From assembly GCA_019925095.2 (NCBI GenBank), contig CM034410.1:15730436-15794435 (forward strand): a stretch of DNA of 64,000 bases. Reading direction: 5' to 3'. Shown piece after piece: positions 11,090 to 21,428 of this stretch. How positions within the stretch are numbered: the stretch's first letter is position 1; the number at the start of each line of letters is the position of its first letter. This DNA is from Dendrolimus kikuchii. Lineage: Eukaryota > Arthropoda > Insecta > Lepidoptera > Lasiocampidae. The notes under the pieces are model-generated. The model ran no database searches. It was not told the origin of the DNA and saw nothing but the letters and a program-made list of their open reading frames with translations. The translations under genes and the position numbers were made by a program.

Positions 11090-11420
11090 TTTGAATTTTT
11101 TGGAGTTTTTGGCGGAAACTGGGAGATGTGGTGCTGTGCAGTTTCATTTTCTAAAAATGTATAAAATTACTCAAAAATGAACAATAGTTGTAGGATATTG
11201 ATAGTTTTTGAGTAGTAATTTTGTGTTTTGTGAGAAATGTGAACTGTATAGACAAATGTGGCCTTTTGAGTTGTCACAAGAATGGCATCAGCTGATAATC
11301 TACAGTTCAGCTGTGCTACACATAGGCTTAAGAAAATTAAGAAACTGTATTGTAAACTAAGATCTGGCTTAAAGACCTAGCTGCCAAGGCTTAAACCTAA
11401 ATAAATAAATTAATTAAATT
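11090..11420 (+). repeat. Dispersed repeat G, copy 1
   Basis: The block from 'gtgctgtgcagtttcatttt' to 'agatctggcttaaagacctagctgcc' recurs in the same orientation at 62050-62375. No coding domain is recognised. Confidence 0.75.
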
Positions 11421-11521
11421 TTTGGACAGCAGGGAAAATCGTTACTCAGAGACAAAAAGTGTTTTCATCAAGAAAACTCCAAGCCTAATTTCTGATTATG
11501 AGACATGTAAAACAAACTTAC

Positions 11522-11723
11522 AGTACACCCGTGCTTCTTCACATCACTCCAGTAGTTGGAAGCGGAGAACTTCTTCCTCAAGACGACGGTAGAGCCTAAA
11601 ATGATAGCCTGGCCAGCTCCTAGTACTCCGCCAGCGGTATGGTGGAGAGGCAGCGGGTCGTATATCACGTCGGAAGTTGTTAATCGGGCTGATGTATGCA
11701 CGCCTAGCGGGATTAGGAGGTAC
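11522..11723 (-). CDS. Fatp: FATP coding exon 5 (residues 279-346)
   Basis: The peptide contains SDVIYDPLPLHHTAGGVLGA followed by VVLRKKFSASNYWSDV, the family's 'DvlYdcLPLyHsaG...G.g..l..G.tvVlRkKFSAs.fW.d' block. The acceptor is tttttcag and the donor GTAAGT, and the exon leaves in phase 0. The two histidines of LPLHHTAG align with the usual 'YH' position. Confidence 0.95.
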
Positions 11724-11751
11724 CTGAAAAATGGCATAAATTAAATATTAT

Positions 11752-12220
11752 TGTTACGAGTTGCAGGACTCGAATTAAAATGCCGTTGGAATTACTATAC
11801 AATTTATTAGAACTATAACACAGGTACAAATATAACTGAACACAATCAGTTCAAACGTAATGCGCGATTCAATAAGCGATTCAAAACAAAGTCCGTCACT
11901 ATATAGATTATCGAATGTACACGCGTCTTGTCTCGCTGCTGATTATCGCTTGACTGCCGATCTCTCCATTGGGCTATTGCTTTATACTGCACCGATACAA
12001 TACGGCCGTCAGCCCGCGTAGATCGGATTTCTTAGAATCAGTTCGACACACCTGTCCAATGACTGCCATAAAAGATTACAATACACAATAGGCTGTTTGT
12101 ATAATTACAAATTTTAAACACAAAGTAAACAAAAGAAGTCCAAATGCCAAAAAGGTAATAAACTGCAGGTGTGAATTGGTCTTTGTCGGTCGGTATGCAG
12201 TCGGCCCAAATTGTAGCATT
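11752..12220 (-). mobile_element. Solo LTR (family C), copy 1
   Basis: On the minus strand this reads as a retroviral-type LTR: TATA-like 'gtataaagcaatagccc', a cap region, an AATAAA-type signal, then '...gattcgagtcctgcaactcgtaaca'. Its right limit is uncertain. It lies in FATP intron 4, immediately upstream of exon 5. Other copies are at 16895, 22852 and 30203. Confidence 0.6.
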
Positions 12221-12409
12221 ATAGATATATACATTGACTAGCAGTATCAGATCAGTATGACGATCAAAAAGCAACTTCGTAGTCACTGTTCTAACCACCC
12301 TGTATTATTACTTTGACAAGTTCCTTATTATTGCGAAGCTGGTAAACAGGCAAGTGGCCCAGCTCATGGAAAGCGGCTACCGTCCCCTATATAGGTATAC
12401 GTTATAGAC

Positions 12410-13365
12410 CAGGGATTCCCAAACTATTTTGGGCAAGAAATCCCTATACCAAAATGAACTAATACCTCAGACCACCAAAGCCAAATTTAAAAATCCTGTC
12501 TAGTTTTTTTCGTATCGATACAAAATAATTACCAATTTAATTGATATAGTGATGCTAAGTAAAATTGCACAATCTAAAATAGACTCGCCTTATTTATTAT
12601 CTAAAATATGTTTAAAAGTGCCAACAAGACGATTCCGAAATCCAATACAATTGTTTGTTCCTCGGATATGTAGTAATTATAGGGCAAATTCTTATTTTAA
12701 TCGTATGTCAAATAACTATAATCTTTTAGCTGTTACACATGATATAGATTTATTTATTAGTAATCCACAGGATCTTAAGACGGCCCTGGTAAAGCATTGG
12801 TCTGAAAATTAACAAGTTTCATGTAATAGGTCAGTTTTAAAATATTTCTTTTTCTTTTTTAATTTCTTCTTCCTAATTTAATTTATAGAACGTAAAATAT
12901 TCACTAGCAAGCATTATAGCTATCTACATGTGGAAACATTTAAATGGTTATAGATATTTAGTAGTATTTGCTTAGTTATAAACCGTTTGTTTTCCGAATA
13001 AAATAAAATAAAAAAATTAAAAACTTTGCGATTGGTTAAGTGACTAAACTTGACATCATTTTCTCATGAAAATTTAACAAAATAACCAGACATGACATTC
13101 AGTATACATCAATTGTAATTAATCATTATTAATACAAATTACATAAAAATACTTAAGTAGGTAATTATTAAAAAAAAAACAGACATTTGTACACGTAACA
13201 CAACTTATATAGTATCTTGAAAGTTTCAAATAAGAACTTTGTTTAATTAATAGGAGTCGATTTTTAGACCTCGTCGCCAACCAAAATCAGTTTTCCTTTA
13301 TATCGACCCCTAGAAAACCGATTTCGACTCGAGGGGGTCCATATCGACCACTTTGGGAAACCCTG
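12410..13365. mobile_element. hAT-type transposon with 8-bp target duplication
   Basis: The inverted ends cagggattcccaaa (12410-) and tttgggaaaccctg (-13365) are flanked by the 8-bp duplication ttatagac (12402-12409, 13366-13373), the hallmark of hAT elements. The interior has no transposase I can see. It contains a LINE fragment ending in an A-rich tail at about 13010. Confidence 0.88.
12541..13012 (+). pseudogene. Jockey/CR1-like LINE C-terminus nested in the hAT element
   Basis: The open frame 12549-12812 encodes ICLKVPTRRFRNPIQLFVPR, then NYRANSYFNRMSNNYNLL, the C-terminal motif of jockey/CR1-group ORF2 ('f.vp.rrtR....f..p..rtny...spi.rm...yN'). It is followed by a 3' UTR ending in (AATAAA)n. 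Confidence 0.7.
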
Positions 13366-13784
13366 TTATAGACGAATAGCTTTAGAAAGTTATACGAAAC
13401 ACATTGTACGTGCCTATAATATTCAAGGTTAGTTCTTGGTTCCCCTAGGATCCACTCATCAGACCCTAACTTGGTGACAATGGGACTACCTCAGGAGTAT
13501 ACTATTCTGAATAAAAATATAGGGAATTTGCATGTAATTCAAATACGAGTCAATTTTTTATATGATGTCTTTATTGCTGTAGAATTACATGTGTAACATT
13601 ATTTTTTATTTAAGTAACATTATTTAAGGCCATCATCACAATAAATCTTTCCTCATAGGATCTAAACAAAGTAATTTCACGGCCAAATGATCCATTGAGA
13701 CTTAAAATGAAACAAAGTAGCATATAATGTACATAGAATATTAATTAATCTGTTATAATAGATCCGATTAACTTTAGCATCGGT

Positions 13785-14050
13785 GCAGGAACGGAGAAAT
13801 AATATAATTTCCTGCGGCCGGGCGGCCTGTCGTAACAGGCGACAAAACAACCCACAGTTAGGTGATAGGGTAAATGCCCGTCTGGATTGTTACCACCACT
13901 GGTCTAGAGTATGCTGCCATAACAACCTTGATTTGTGTTTTAGTATCCGTTAAGAGAGCAACAGCGCATCGGTAGCACCTTTGGTGTTGCAAATGTCTAT
14001 AGGTGCTGGTAACCGCTTTCCGTCAAGTGGGCCGTCAGCCTGTCTGCTGA
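13785..14050 (+). repeat. Repeat A copy (SINE-like, about 310 bp)
   Basis: The family runs from 'tatccgtgcaggaacggaga' through 'gtcgtaagaggcgac', 'ggtctaaagtatgtcgccat' and 'aagagagcagcagcgcattt' to 'ctgaactcctgcaataaaaa'. Its fixed 5' end and A-rich 3' end are SINE-like, but I see no convincing Pol III boxes. This copy is diverged and lacks the A-rich tail. Confidence 0.75.
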
Positions 14051-14485
14051 ACTGTATATGAAATGTATATTATCTTAACTAAATGTATATTTATAGACTT
14101 TGTGTTACCTGTGTTACAAAATTTACTCATGACATGATATTGTTTCAACGCATGTGTGACTAACTTACAAATATATTTTTATGAAAATTTCAGAAAATTC
14201 TCTTTGTTGTTTTTTATCCAAAAAAGTCCTACTGGCAGACATACGAAAGTAAACAAACAGTAAGCAGTGAAATGACATTGGATTAGTTCCAGTTGCGGTC
14301 ATAGACCGAACATTGTGGACGTTGACCGACCGTTGCAGACGTTGCGAGCAAAGCGGCCATTGAACGCAATGTTTACTGTTCAAATGTCTATTCACACATT
14401 GGTATATTGGTATACGTTGGTGCAAATATGACCAACATGTGACCGCTACATAAAATGTAGATCAAAAATCGCTACTTCAACTTAC

Positions 14486-14717
14486 CTCATATTAGTAATA
14501 ACTGCTGCCTTCGGGAATCCAGTAGTTCCACTTGTATATATGTATAGAAGAGTATCTCTAGGACTTGAAGGTACCACTGGGAATGGTTCTAGAGACATCT
14601 CGTCTAGTTCCGCTGCCAAGTGCGACGTGTCTTGTAGTACTGGTACTTTGGACCTCTCTGGAGAGTTGAACTGGAATAATGGCATATCCCGAATATCCGC
14701 TTGGATGTCCTTTATTG
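14486..14717 (-). CDS. Fatp: FATP coding exon 4 with AMP-binding motif (residues 202-278)
   Basis: This exon carries the P-loop-like AMP-binding motif: LLYIYTSGTTGFPKAAVITN at about residues 258-277, where the Ser/Thr/Gly-rich loop and the Lys after FP contact ATP phosphates in this family. The upstream part (DIRDMPLFQF, LDEMSLEPFP) is the less conserved lead-in. It enters in phase 1, leaves in phase 2, and has donor GTAAGT. Confidence 0.97.
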
Positions 14718-14864
14718 CTGGAAAATGAATGGAATATCATGTTTATTTGATTCCTTGCATGTACTTTCCCATGCCTGGCGGTTGGACATTATAAAATTAA
14801 ATTTATTGTTCAATATTATACTGTATGTCTTTAAAGACCAAAGGCCATAAAAATACCCCGGATT

Positions 14865-15220
14865 TTTGGAGGGCTGCGTGGGGCCATAGGAAGGCAACAC
14901 GTAGAGGCCCCTTGGCAAATTTAATCTAAATGTGGCGTGACACTGACCGGCGATTATCCCTGTCTGCACCATATAATAATGCACTCAAGGACAAGCCCCG
15001 GCCAGTATAGGATTATTGTAGGATATGAGGACAAAAAGTACCGGGCTATTGGAGTGAACTGCTAGTGGTACTAGGGATCTGGGCATATGGGAACTATGGC
15101 GTCTGTCTGTTGCAATTTTCGGGGAACATGGAAAAATGGGCAGACGGTGACTGGTCACTCCCTGCATGGGCTCTAAAAATGCCATAGAAGATAGGGGACA
15201 ACATGGGTTTGACAGGAGGA
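14865..15220 (+). repeat. Dispersed repeat I, copy 1
   Basis: 'ggggccataggaaggcaaca', 'gtggcgtgacactgaccggc' and 'gccatagaagatagggg' recur in order at 29605-29890. Several open frames cross it but none resembles a protein I know. Confidence 0.65.
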
Positions 15221-15369
15221 ATGGAACAAAGGAGAATTGGGAATGGGGAAGTGAGCGATCGGATTTGGAACTCACTCGCGCCCCTCAAAACATTAGTACA
15301 AGGCCAACCGTTTCACGCCTATATTCTGTATTTGCGTGGTATCACAGAGATTTAGTTCAAATAGCACGG

Positions 15370-15465
15370 TGTGGGTGACCAAGCCGCCATGGCAAGTGGG
15401 TATACGGTCCGTTCTCATATTAAATTGGGAGACCTGAGTCCAGCAGTGGGACGATTATGATCGGT
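15370..15465 (+). mobile_element. SINE-type tail fragment
   Basis: 'accaagccgccatggcaag', 'ggtccgttctcatatt' and 'gacctgagtccagcagtggg' match the 3' part of the tRNA SINE at 50188-50505 in a diverged form. Confidence 0.5.
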
Positions 15466-15839
15466 AAATATAATTAACTATCAAAATATCTATAAAACCT
15501 TAAGCCGATCTTAGACAGTTCATTTATGTCTTTCAATTTGGTTGGATCAATCAAAATTATATAAACGATAAATTGAATCATTTAATATCGTTGAATACAG
15601 TCGCTTTCTTTCAGTTCTGTGCCTTTCAACCAAATTGGTACTGTTTGGTTGATCAGTCTAATGTCAGCATTACAGTGTGTTATATTCCAACAAAAATATT
15701 TTTGTGTTATTATTTTCTAGGCGTTCAAAAACACCGCCTTTATTGATTTTTTGTTAAAACTGTGCCTAAAAGTTCCTTTAAAAATATATATAAGACAAAA
15801 CGCGCAGTTACTAGGAGCTAACAAACAGCAAGAGCTTAC

Positions 15840-16077
15840 CTTCAGCCATCTCATCACCGAATACAACCGCTTTGCAGCCAGCGATTCTCAAACAGTGAAT
15901 CAATTGTGACCCCCTAAGATTTGTGTTCACTAACGCTGTGATCACTCTTAACTTGGCTAGACCTAGCCATAGAAAAATATATTCTGGCTGGGTCTCCATA
16001 AAAAGAGCTATGACTTCACCACTTTTGAAACCTTGACGCTTGAAGTACCACGCTATGCGGTTGCTGAATTCATCGCC
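15840..16077 (-). CDS. Fatp: FATP coding exon 3 (residues 123-201)
   Basis: The peptide begins GDEFSNRIAWYF and contains GEVIALFMETQPEYIFLWLG and AGCKAVVFGDEMAE, the conserved N-terminal subdomain of FATP ('.SNrvA..f...G...GdvVAl.m.N.pEfv..wlGl.KlG...AliNtNlr'). The acceptor is tttgttttcag; the donor GTAAGC leaves phase 1. The exon and its downstream intron are present a second time, inverted, at 17990-18247 inside intron 2. Confidence 0.95.
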
Positions 16078-16140
16078 CTGAAAACAAAGTTATAATACAG
16101 TGTAGTAGATTAAAAAGACTCATAGTTTCATAGATTTTTT

Positions 16141-16440
16141 ATCCGTGCAGGAACGGAGAAAGAACATAATTTCTTGCGGCCGGGTGGCCTGTCGTAAGAG
16201 GCTACAAAACAACCCACATCCAGGTGGTAGGGCATTTGGCCGACTGGATGGCTACCACCCCTGGTCTAAAGTATGTCGCCATAATAACCTTGAGTTGTGT
16301 TCCGGCATTAGTGACCAGGTTCCAATATCCCTTAAGAGAGCAACAGCGCATTTGTGGCACCTTTGGTGTTGCAAATGTCCATAGGATATGGTAACCGCTT
16401 TCCATCAAGTGGGCCGTGTGCTTGTCTGCTGAACTCCGGA
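16141..16440 (+). repeat. Repeat A copy
   Basis: This plus-oriented copy in FATP intron 2 runs from 'atccgtgcaggaacggag' to 'tctgctgaactccgg'. Confidence 0.85.
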
Positions 16441-16464
16441 AATAAAAAGTTTCAATACTCAAAA

Positions 16465-17989
16465 AAAGTTAGGACGTTAGCATCTTTTTCAACACTTTAG
16501 GGGTTGAACTTACAGAATGTCGATACGTTACATATGCTTTCGGGTCGATTTCGATGCTATTTTAGCTGATCGAAATCCTTAGACTTAAAATCTGCGCTAT
16601 TTTTATCCTGGGAATCTCGCGGGAATTTTGCTGGGAAGTATTTAAAATGGCCGGATAAAAAAATGAATTCCAATGTGATTTTTTCATTGATCGATAACAA
16701 ATTTTATGTAATAAAATTGTGACATTTTTTATCCCGGCAATCCCGCGATAATTTTCCCGGGGGTTTGTAGTTGTTCGGGTGCATAAAATTAGCTTGATAA
16801 TCTCGACACAGTTCTCACTAAAAAAAGAAATAATAGAAAGAAATAATTTATTTTCTAGGAAAGTGACAATACATGTATGCATAAATATTTATACTGTTAC
16901 GAGTGCGGGACTCGAATCAAAAATGCCGTTGGAATTACTATAGACTTTATTAGAACTATACAAACACGTACAACACAGGTACAAATATAACTGGAAACAA
17001 CAAATACAAACTGCACGATTCAATAAATAACATGCGCAAAGTCCGTCACTATATAGCTCATCGAATGTGCACACGTCTTGCTCGTATCGTAATCGTCGCT
17101 TGACTGCCTCACCCCTCCGTTCGGGCATTGTTTTATACTAAACTATAGAATACAACACTCGACTGCGTGGACTGAATTTTCCAAGAATTACACCTGGCTA
17201 ACGACCATCATAAAGGATTACAATACACAATAGGCGGCATTTCTAATTACAATTTTTAAACACAAAGTAAACAAAAGAAGTCCAAATGCGGGAAGGTAAT
17301 AAACTTTGCTTTATGGCAGGCAGGTGTACATTCACTTTTGTCGACATGTAACGATACATACATTTTTTATGATAAAATTTAATATATTGTACGCCGCATT
17401 TCCTACAAATGAGGTCGGCAACTCAGCTTTATGCTGTGTTGGAGTTGCCTCCAGCACTGCGCTGATTTTCATTTCATTGATTTTCATTTTTTGCCGACCC
17501 CGCCTCATTGATTTATATATATTAGACCCATCACCACAGTAAATGTACACAAGTAACAGGAAATATAATAAGACTGAGTAATACAGTATATGAAACATAA
17601 AAACAGATATGACAATCAGGCGCATAGAAAGTTAAAAGAGTCATTGTCTTATATTGTAATAAAAAAAAATAAAGAATAAAATAAAATAAAAAATACAAAA
17701 TATATACGTAAACAGAGCTACAATAATAAAATACCAACCAGTATGGTAATCAATAATCTTATTATTACTATTAATTGAAACAAATAAATTAAATAAAACA
17801 GAAAGAAACAATCGATTCAATGAACAAGCCTTCAAATCCTTAGGAAGTGCGAGTTGCCCTTCTTACAGATGAGTTTTGAATAAAACTATAGCTTACATTC
17901 TTTTTTAAATGCTTCGGTACTTTGTGTCCCGAAAATCCGGCGGGAATTTTAAGTCAAGTGTCGACCAAATTGATGGGCATATCCTAGTT
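16465..17989 (+). repeat. Dispersed repeat E, copy 2, split
   Basis: The 5' part (16465-16830) and 3' part (17866-17989, ending 'gggcatatcctag') are colinear with 1930-2700. They are separated by about 1 kb that includes the solo LTR at 16895-17352. The remaining insert, 17353-17865, is AT-rich with no feature I recognise. Confidence 0.55.
16895..17352 (-). mobile_element. Solo LTR (family C), copy 2
   Basis: TGTTAC...GTAACg ends bound about 458 bp. In minus orientation there are 'agtataaaacaatgcccgaa' (TATA box), 'aataaagtctatag' (poly(A) signal) and a terminal 'cgcactcgtaaca'. No internal coding region adjoins it, hence a solo LTR. Confidence 0.7.
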
Positions 17990-18247
17990 TTTTATGGAGA
18001 CCCAGCCAGAATACATTTTTTTATGGCTAGGTCTAGCCAAATTAACAGTGATCACAGCGTTAGTGAACACAAATCATAGGGGGTCACAATTGATTCACTG
18101 TTTAAGAATTGCTGGCTACAAAGCGGTTGTATTCCGTGATGAGATGGCTGAAGGTAAGCTCTTGCTGTTTGTTAGCTCCTAGTAACTGCGGGTTTTGTCT
18201 CATGTATATTTTTAAAAGAACTTATAGGCACGGTTTTAACAAAAAAA
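17990..18247 (+). pseudogene. Inverted partial copy of FATP exon 3 plus downstream intron
   Basis: On the plus strand this stretch repeats the minus-strand sequence of about 16003-15752: the 3' two-thirds of exon 3 (from METQPEYIFLWLG), its GTAAGC donor and about 65 nt of intron. I count about nine differences over the 189-nt open segment (about 95% identity), changing Arg to Thr, Leu to His, Cys to Tyr and Gly to Arg. Because intron is included, it is a DNA-level duplication, not a retrocopy. It lies in intron 2 of the same gene in opposite orientation, has no upstream acceptor context, and is bordered by repeat E (left) and a fold-back element (right). Confidence 0.9.
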
Positions 18248-18250
18248 AAA

Positions 18251-19095
18251 CTTCGTTTAAAAAAACCGACTTCAAAACCTAAAAAACTAAAAAGTATAAA
18301 ATAACTTATTTCTAAAGCTATTATTATTAATATATATTATCTAAAACATGTTGAAGTCGGTGCAAAGTAAAACATAAAAATTACTATATTTTGAAAATTA
18401 CTAAGCACCGACTTTAAGATGTTTTAGATAATATATATTAATAATAATAGCTTTAGAAATAAATTATTTTACACTTAATATTTTCTTAAGTTTTCGCGAC
18501 TTGTAAACATAATAAAACGTCGGAAAAACCAAAATCAAATAAAATTACCGCGCTTGAAACCGTTAAAACGTAGTTTTATTATATTTTACACTTTTTAGTT
18601 TTCGAAGTCGGTTTTTTAAACGAAGTTTTTTTATTTTTTTGTTACTTTTTAGTGTCTAGCTATGTATGGGTAGACCTACGAAAGGTGCCGCGCTCCTTAA
18701 AAAATATAGGTCCCAAAAAACGGGAACAAAAAAATGATCGTAAAATTAAAACTACGGGGCCAAACTATGTCAAATTTTTAGGGGGCCAAATGGCAGCTAT
18801 TCCGCATCAAACTAAATAAGAATCACGTAAATCGGATCATAAATCTCAGCGTAATCGGTGTACATATGGAACGGAATGGAAAAATTTTCATAAAAAAATT
18901 TCATAAAATGAAAACTACTAGGCCAAACTATGTCAAATTTTTAGGGGACCAAATGGCAGCTATTCCGCGTCGAACAAAAAAGAATCACGTAAATCGGATC
19001 ATAAATCTCGGAGTAATCGGTGAACATACAGAAAAAAAAAGATCCCGACGAATTGAGAACCTCCCCCTTTTTCTGAAGTCGGTTAAAAACAAAAG
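18251..19095 (+). mobile_element. Composite repeat: fold-back hairpin plus repeat F (two units)
   Basis: 18251-18626 is a long inverted repeat (arms 'cttcgtttaaaaaaaccgac' and its complement, with inner arms around 'ctaaagctattattattaat'). A Penelope-type 3' segment (about 18513-18592) is inserted in it. Repeat F follows at 18680-19095 and ends 'gaagtcggttaaaaa'. The same order, inverted, is at 34972-35480. Confidence 0.65.
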
Positions 19096-19254
19096 TCAAA
19101 CTGACAACCATGGACAATGCTTATTCTTCTTCTGTATGACGTGGACTTAGCTTGTTAATGCATTGTAACAATATTTTTGAATGAAGATTACTCCGCGCCT
19201 GTACATTCTGCTGAAAAGTGGGTTTTGGCGTTTTGTTTTATCACATTTGAACTA

Positions 19255-19445
19255 CACATCTGGATGGCAACCATCCCTGGTCTAGAGTATGCCGCCATAG
19301 TAACCTTAAGTTGTGTTCCAGTATTAGTGACCAGGTACCAGTCTCCCTTAAGAGAGCAGCAGTGCATTTGTAACGTTTGCAAATGTCCATAGACGATATT
19401 AACCGCTTTCCATCAAGTGGGCCGTCTGCCTGGCTCCTGAACTCA
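19255..19445 (+). repeat. Repeat A copy, 5'-truncated
   Basis: It begins within 'ctggatggcaaccatccctg' and runs to 'ggctcctgaactcatgcaat'. Confidence 0.75.
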
Positions 19446-19712
19446 TGCAATAAAAAAATTCATTGGTTTTGCCAGTTCAAAAAAACACAAAAATATGACT
19501 ACGCATGTTTTCTCCTGTGCCTTTCAAATATTAGCATTAAGCTCATCGCTACATCTGTGTGAAGCGGTCAATAACTATAATACTCTCCCAGATGAAGCAG
19601 TAGCATATGACTAACGCAGGTGGAGCAGAGGACCTTAGCGATTCTCTCTGGAATTGGTAAGGTGGCATTTTGCTATGCAGTTTTATTTTCAAAAATATAT
19701 GATTCTTATTAC

Positions 19713-19863
19713 CTCACGGAATGTCAGGGCTCTGTCTCCCATAACCAGAGCCTTCTTATCTGGAGCCCATTTCGCCACTTCCTCCCACCTCGTGACGACC
19801 GTTTTCCCCTGTCTCACCCACCACCATATCTTGAACATTGTCACTAAAAGAACTCGAAGGCCT
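19713..19863 (-). CDS. Fatp: FATP coding exon 2 (residues 72-122)
   Basis: The acceptor ctatttcag and donor GTAATA bound 151 nt that enter in phase 2 and leave in phase 0. The peptide runs GLRVLLVTMFKIWWW, then WAPDKKALVMGDRALTFRE. The latter matches the 'hPdKpALvf..rslTyrE' start of AMP-binding enzymes. The intron side of the acceptor abuts a Penelope-like fragment within about 10 nt (see 19868-20410), so the branch point or pyrimidine tract may be partly transposon-derived. Confidence 0.9.
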
Positions 19864-19867
19864 CTGA

Positions 19868-20410
19868 AATAGATTAAAATGCGTGAGGCTATTGAAATCA
19901 AAAAACACCCAAATTTCAATAGAGAAGATGGTTGGCAAGTACCACCTGTTTGGGATCCAATTATCAAAACTATTAAGACCCAAACCCAGCAAAAACCAGC
20001 TGCCAGACCTCAAGACACTGTGAGCTCTTTCTGCGTACAACGGAACGCAAACCAACTTGACTGATAATTACTTTTATTTTTCCTTCCACCCATTTTAATA
20101 TTATATTAAATTATTAGAGCAAGGCATGTTTGCTGAAGAGTTTCTTGCGCCGCTTCTTCTCTTCAAGCCATAACATGTTGCGAAGCGGTAGTAAATTAGA
20201 TTAGGCTCCCATAGAGTAAATAATAACCATAAACAAAATTAAAATTAACAAGTTGGCGGTAGGCTAAATAAAACTTTAACAATACTCGTTGACACTTGAC
20301 ATCTTTGTCCTCCGTGATCACGGCCACTGAAAAGTGGCCGAAACGTCGGAAAAACCAAAATCAAATAAAATTACCGCGCTTAAAACCGTTAAAACGTAGT
20401 TTTATTATAG
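19868..20410 (+). mobile_element. Penelope-like retroelement 3' fragment
   Basis: The frame from 19879 encodes REAIEIKKHPNFNREDGWQV, the conserved C-terminal block of lepidopteran Penelope-like GIY-YIG ORFs. It is followed by 3' sequence with 'ccactgaaaagtggccgaaa' and 'accgttaaaacgtagtttta'. The same 3' end recurs at about 18513-18592 and 61965-62018. The fragment starts within about 10 nt of the FATP exon 2 acceptor. An unrelated H-like piece (about 20125-20215) lies inside it. Confidence 0.7.
20311..20350 (+). ncRNA. Degenerate hammerhead-like motif in Penelope-like 3' region
   Basis: A GTGATCA element, a perfect small hairpin (ggccactgaaaagtggcc) and GAAAC stand in the order of a hammerhead core (CUGANGA - stem II - GAAA). 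Penelope-like elements are known to carry hammerheads. The first core box departs from consensus, so it is probably inactive. Confidence 0.35.
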
Positions 20411-20536
20411 ATTAAAATGGCTGCAACTCACATAACTGGTACACTAATTTTAAGTAGTGGGTGGGTGGAATTGGTAGGAATGGAGGTATACTTACACTTT
20501 CTGTAATCCCTAAGGTGCGGAGTTTTTGAAATTTTG

Positions 20537-20840
20537 ATCCGTGCAGGAACGGAGAAAGAATACAACTTCCTGCGGCCGGGTGGCCTGTCGTAAGAGGCGA
20601 CAAAAAAACCCACAGCCAGGTGGTAGGGTATTTGCCCGACTGGATGGCTACCACCCCTGGTTTAAAGTATGTCGCCATAACAACCTTGAGTTGTGTTCTG
20701 GCATTAGTGACCAGGTTCCAGTTTCCATTAAGAGAGCAGCAGCGCATTTGTAGCAACTTTGGTGTTGCAAATGTTCATAGGCGACGGTAACCACTTTCCG
20801 TCGGGTGGGCCGTGTGCCTGTTTGCCTACTTCAGGCAATA
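20537..20840 (+). repeat. Repeat A copy
   Basis: The full-length copy runs from 'atccgtgcaggaacggag' to 'caggcaataaaaaaaa'. Confidence 0.88.
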
Positions 20841-20971
20841 AAAAAAAATTCATGATAAAAGTAGCATACGTGCTATGCCTGACTATAGATCTATCTGTAT
20901 AGTTAGTTACACGTGCTTTTGCTAGTGGTGGATGCTGGCAGTAGTTGGTGAAGTGCTGGTGCTTTGTTATA

Positions 20972-21428
20972 GTACATAACTTCACGCCAGTTCCCTTGCG
21001 GGGTAGGCACGAACAACAGAGCTCCATTCAGGCTTATTCTTACACACCTCACTTGCTTCTTTGACATTCATAACTCTTGTCATGCACGCTCGTCTGTTCT
21101 TAAGGCTCCTGACATTACCTTCTGCTAGTACACGATCAATTTGATCATGAAAGGTGTGTCGTGGCCTTCTACGACTTCTGCATCCATCCACTTTTGCATT
21201 GTATATCTGTTTAGTCATTCTTTCCACATGCCCGAACCACCGGAGCATACCTTTCCTTACCTTCACCCCGACACTCTCTTTCAGACCAACTCTCTTTCTT
21301 ACTTCGGTATTACAAACGCGGTCCGCGAGCGTCACTCCGCAGATTTTGCGCAGTGCTCGCATCTCGACCGCGTTTACTCTACTTTCATGCTCTCTCTTCC
21401 ATACCCAACTCTCGCTTCCATACGTAAC
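20972..21428 (-). mobile_element. RTE-like retrotransposon 3' fragment (copy 2)
   Basis: It encodes MRALRKICGVTLADRVCN and further C-terminal residues on the minus strand, ending in a short tail. It interrupts a CR1/jockey-like coding relic (21429-21814). A clean target duplication could not be fixed. Confidence 0.85.

Noticed and set aside
16889..17128. MPERRGEAVKRRLRYEQDVC frame as a gene
   Set aside because: It lies within the solo LTR between the TATA-like box and the poly(A) signal and is not open in the other LTR copies.
17994..18182. METQPEYIFLWLG frame as an independent plus-strand FATP gene
   Set aside because: It lacks an upstream exon part and any acceptor, and carries intron sequence; it is an inverted partial duplication of exon 3.
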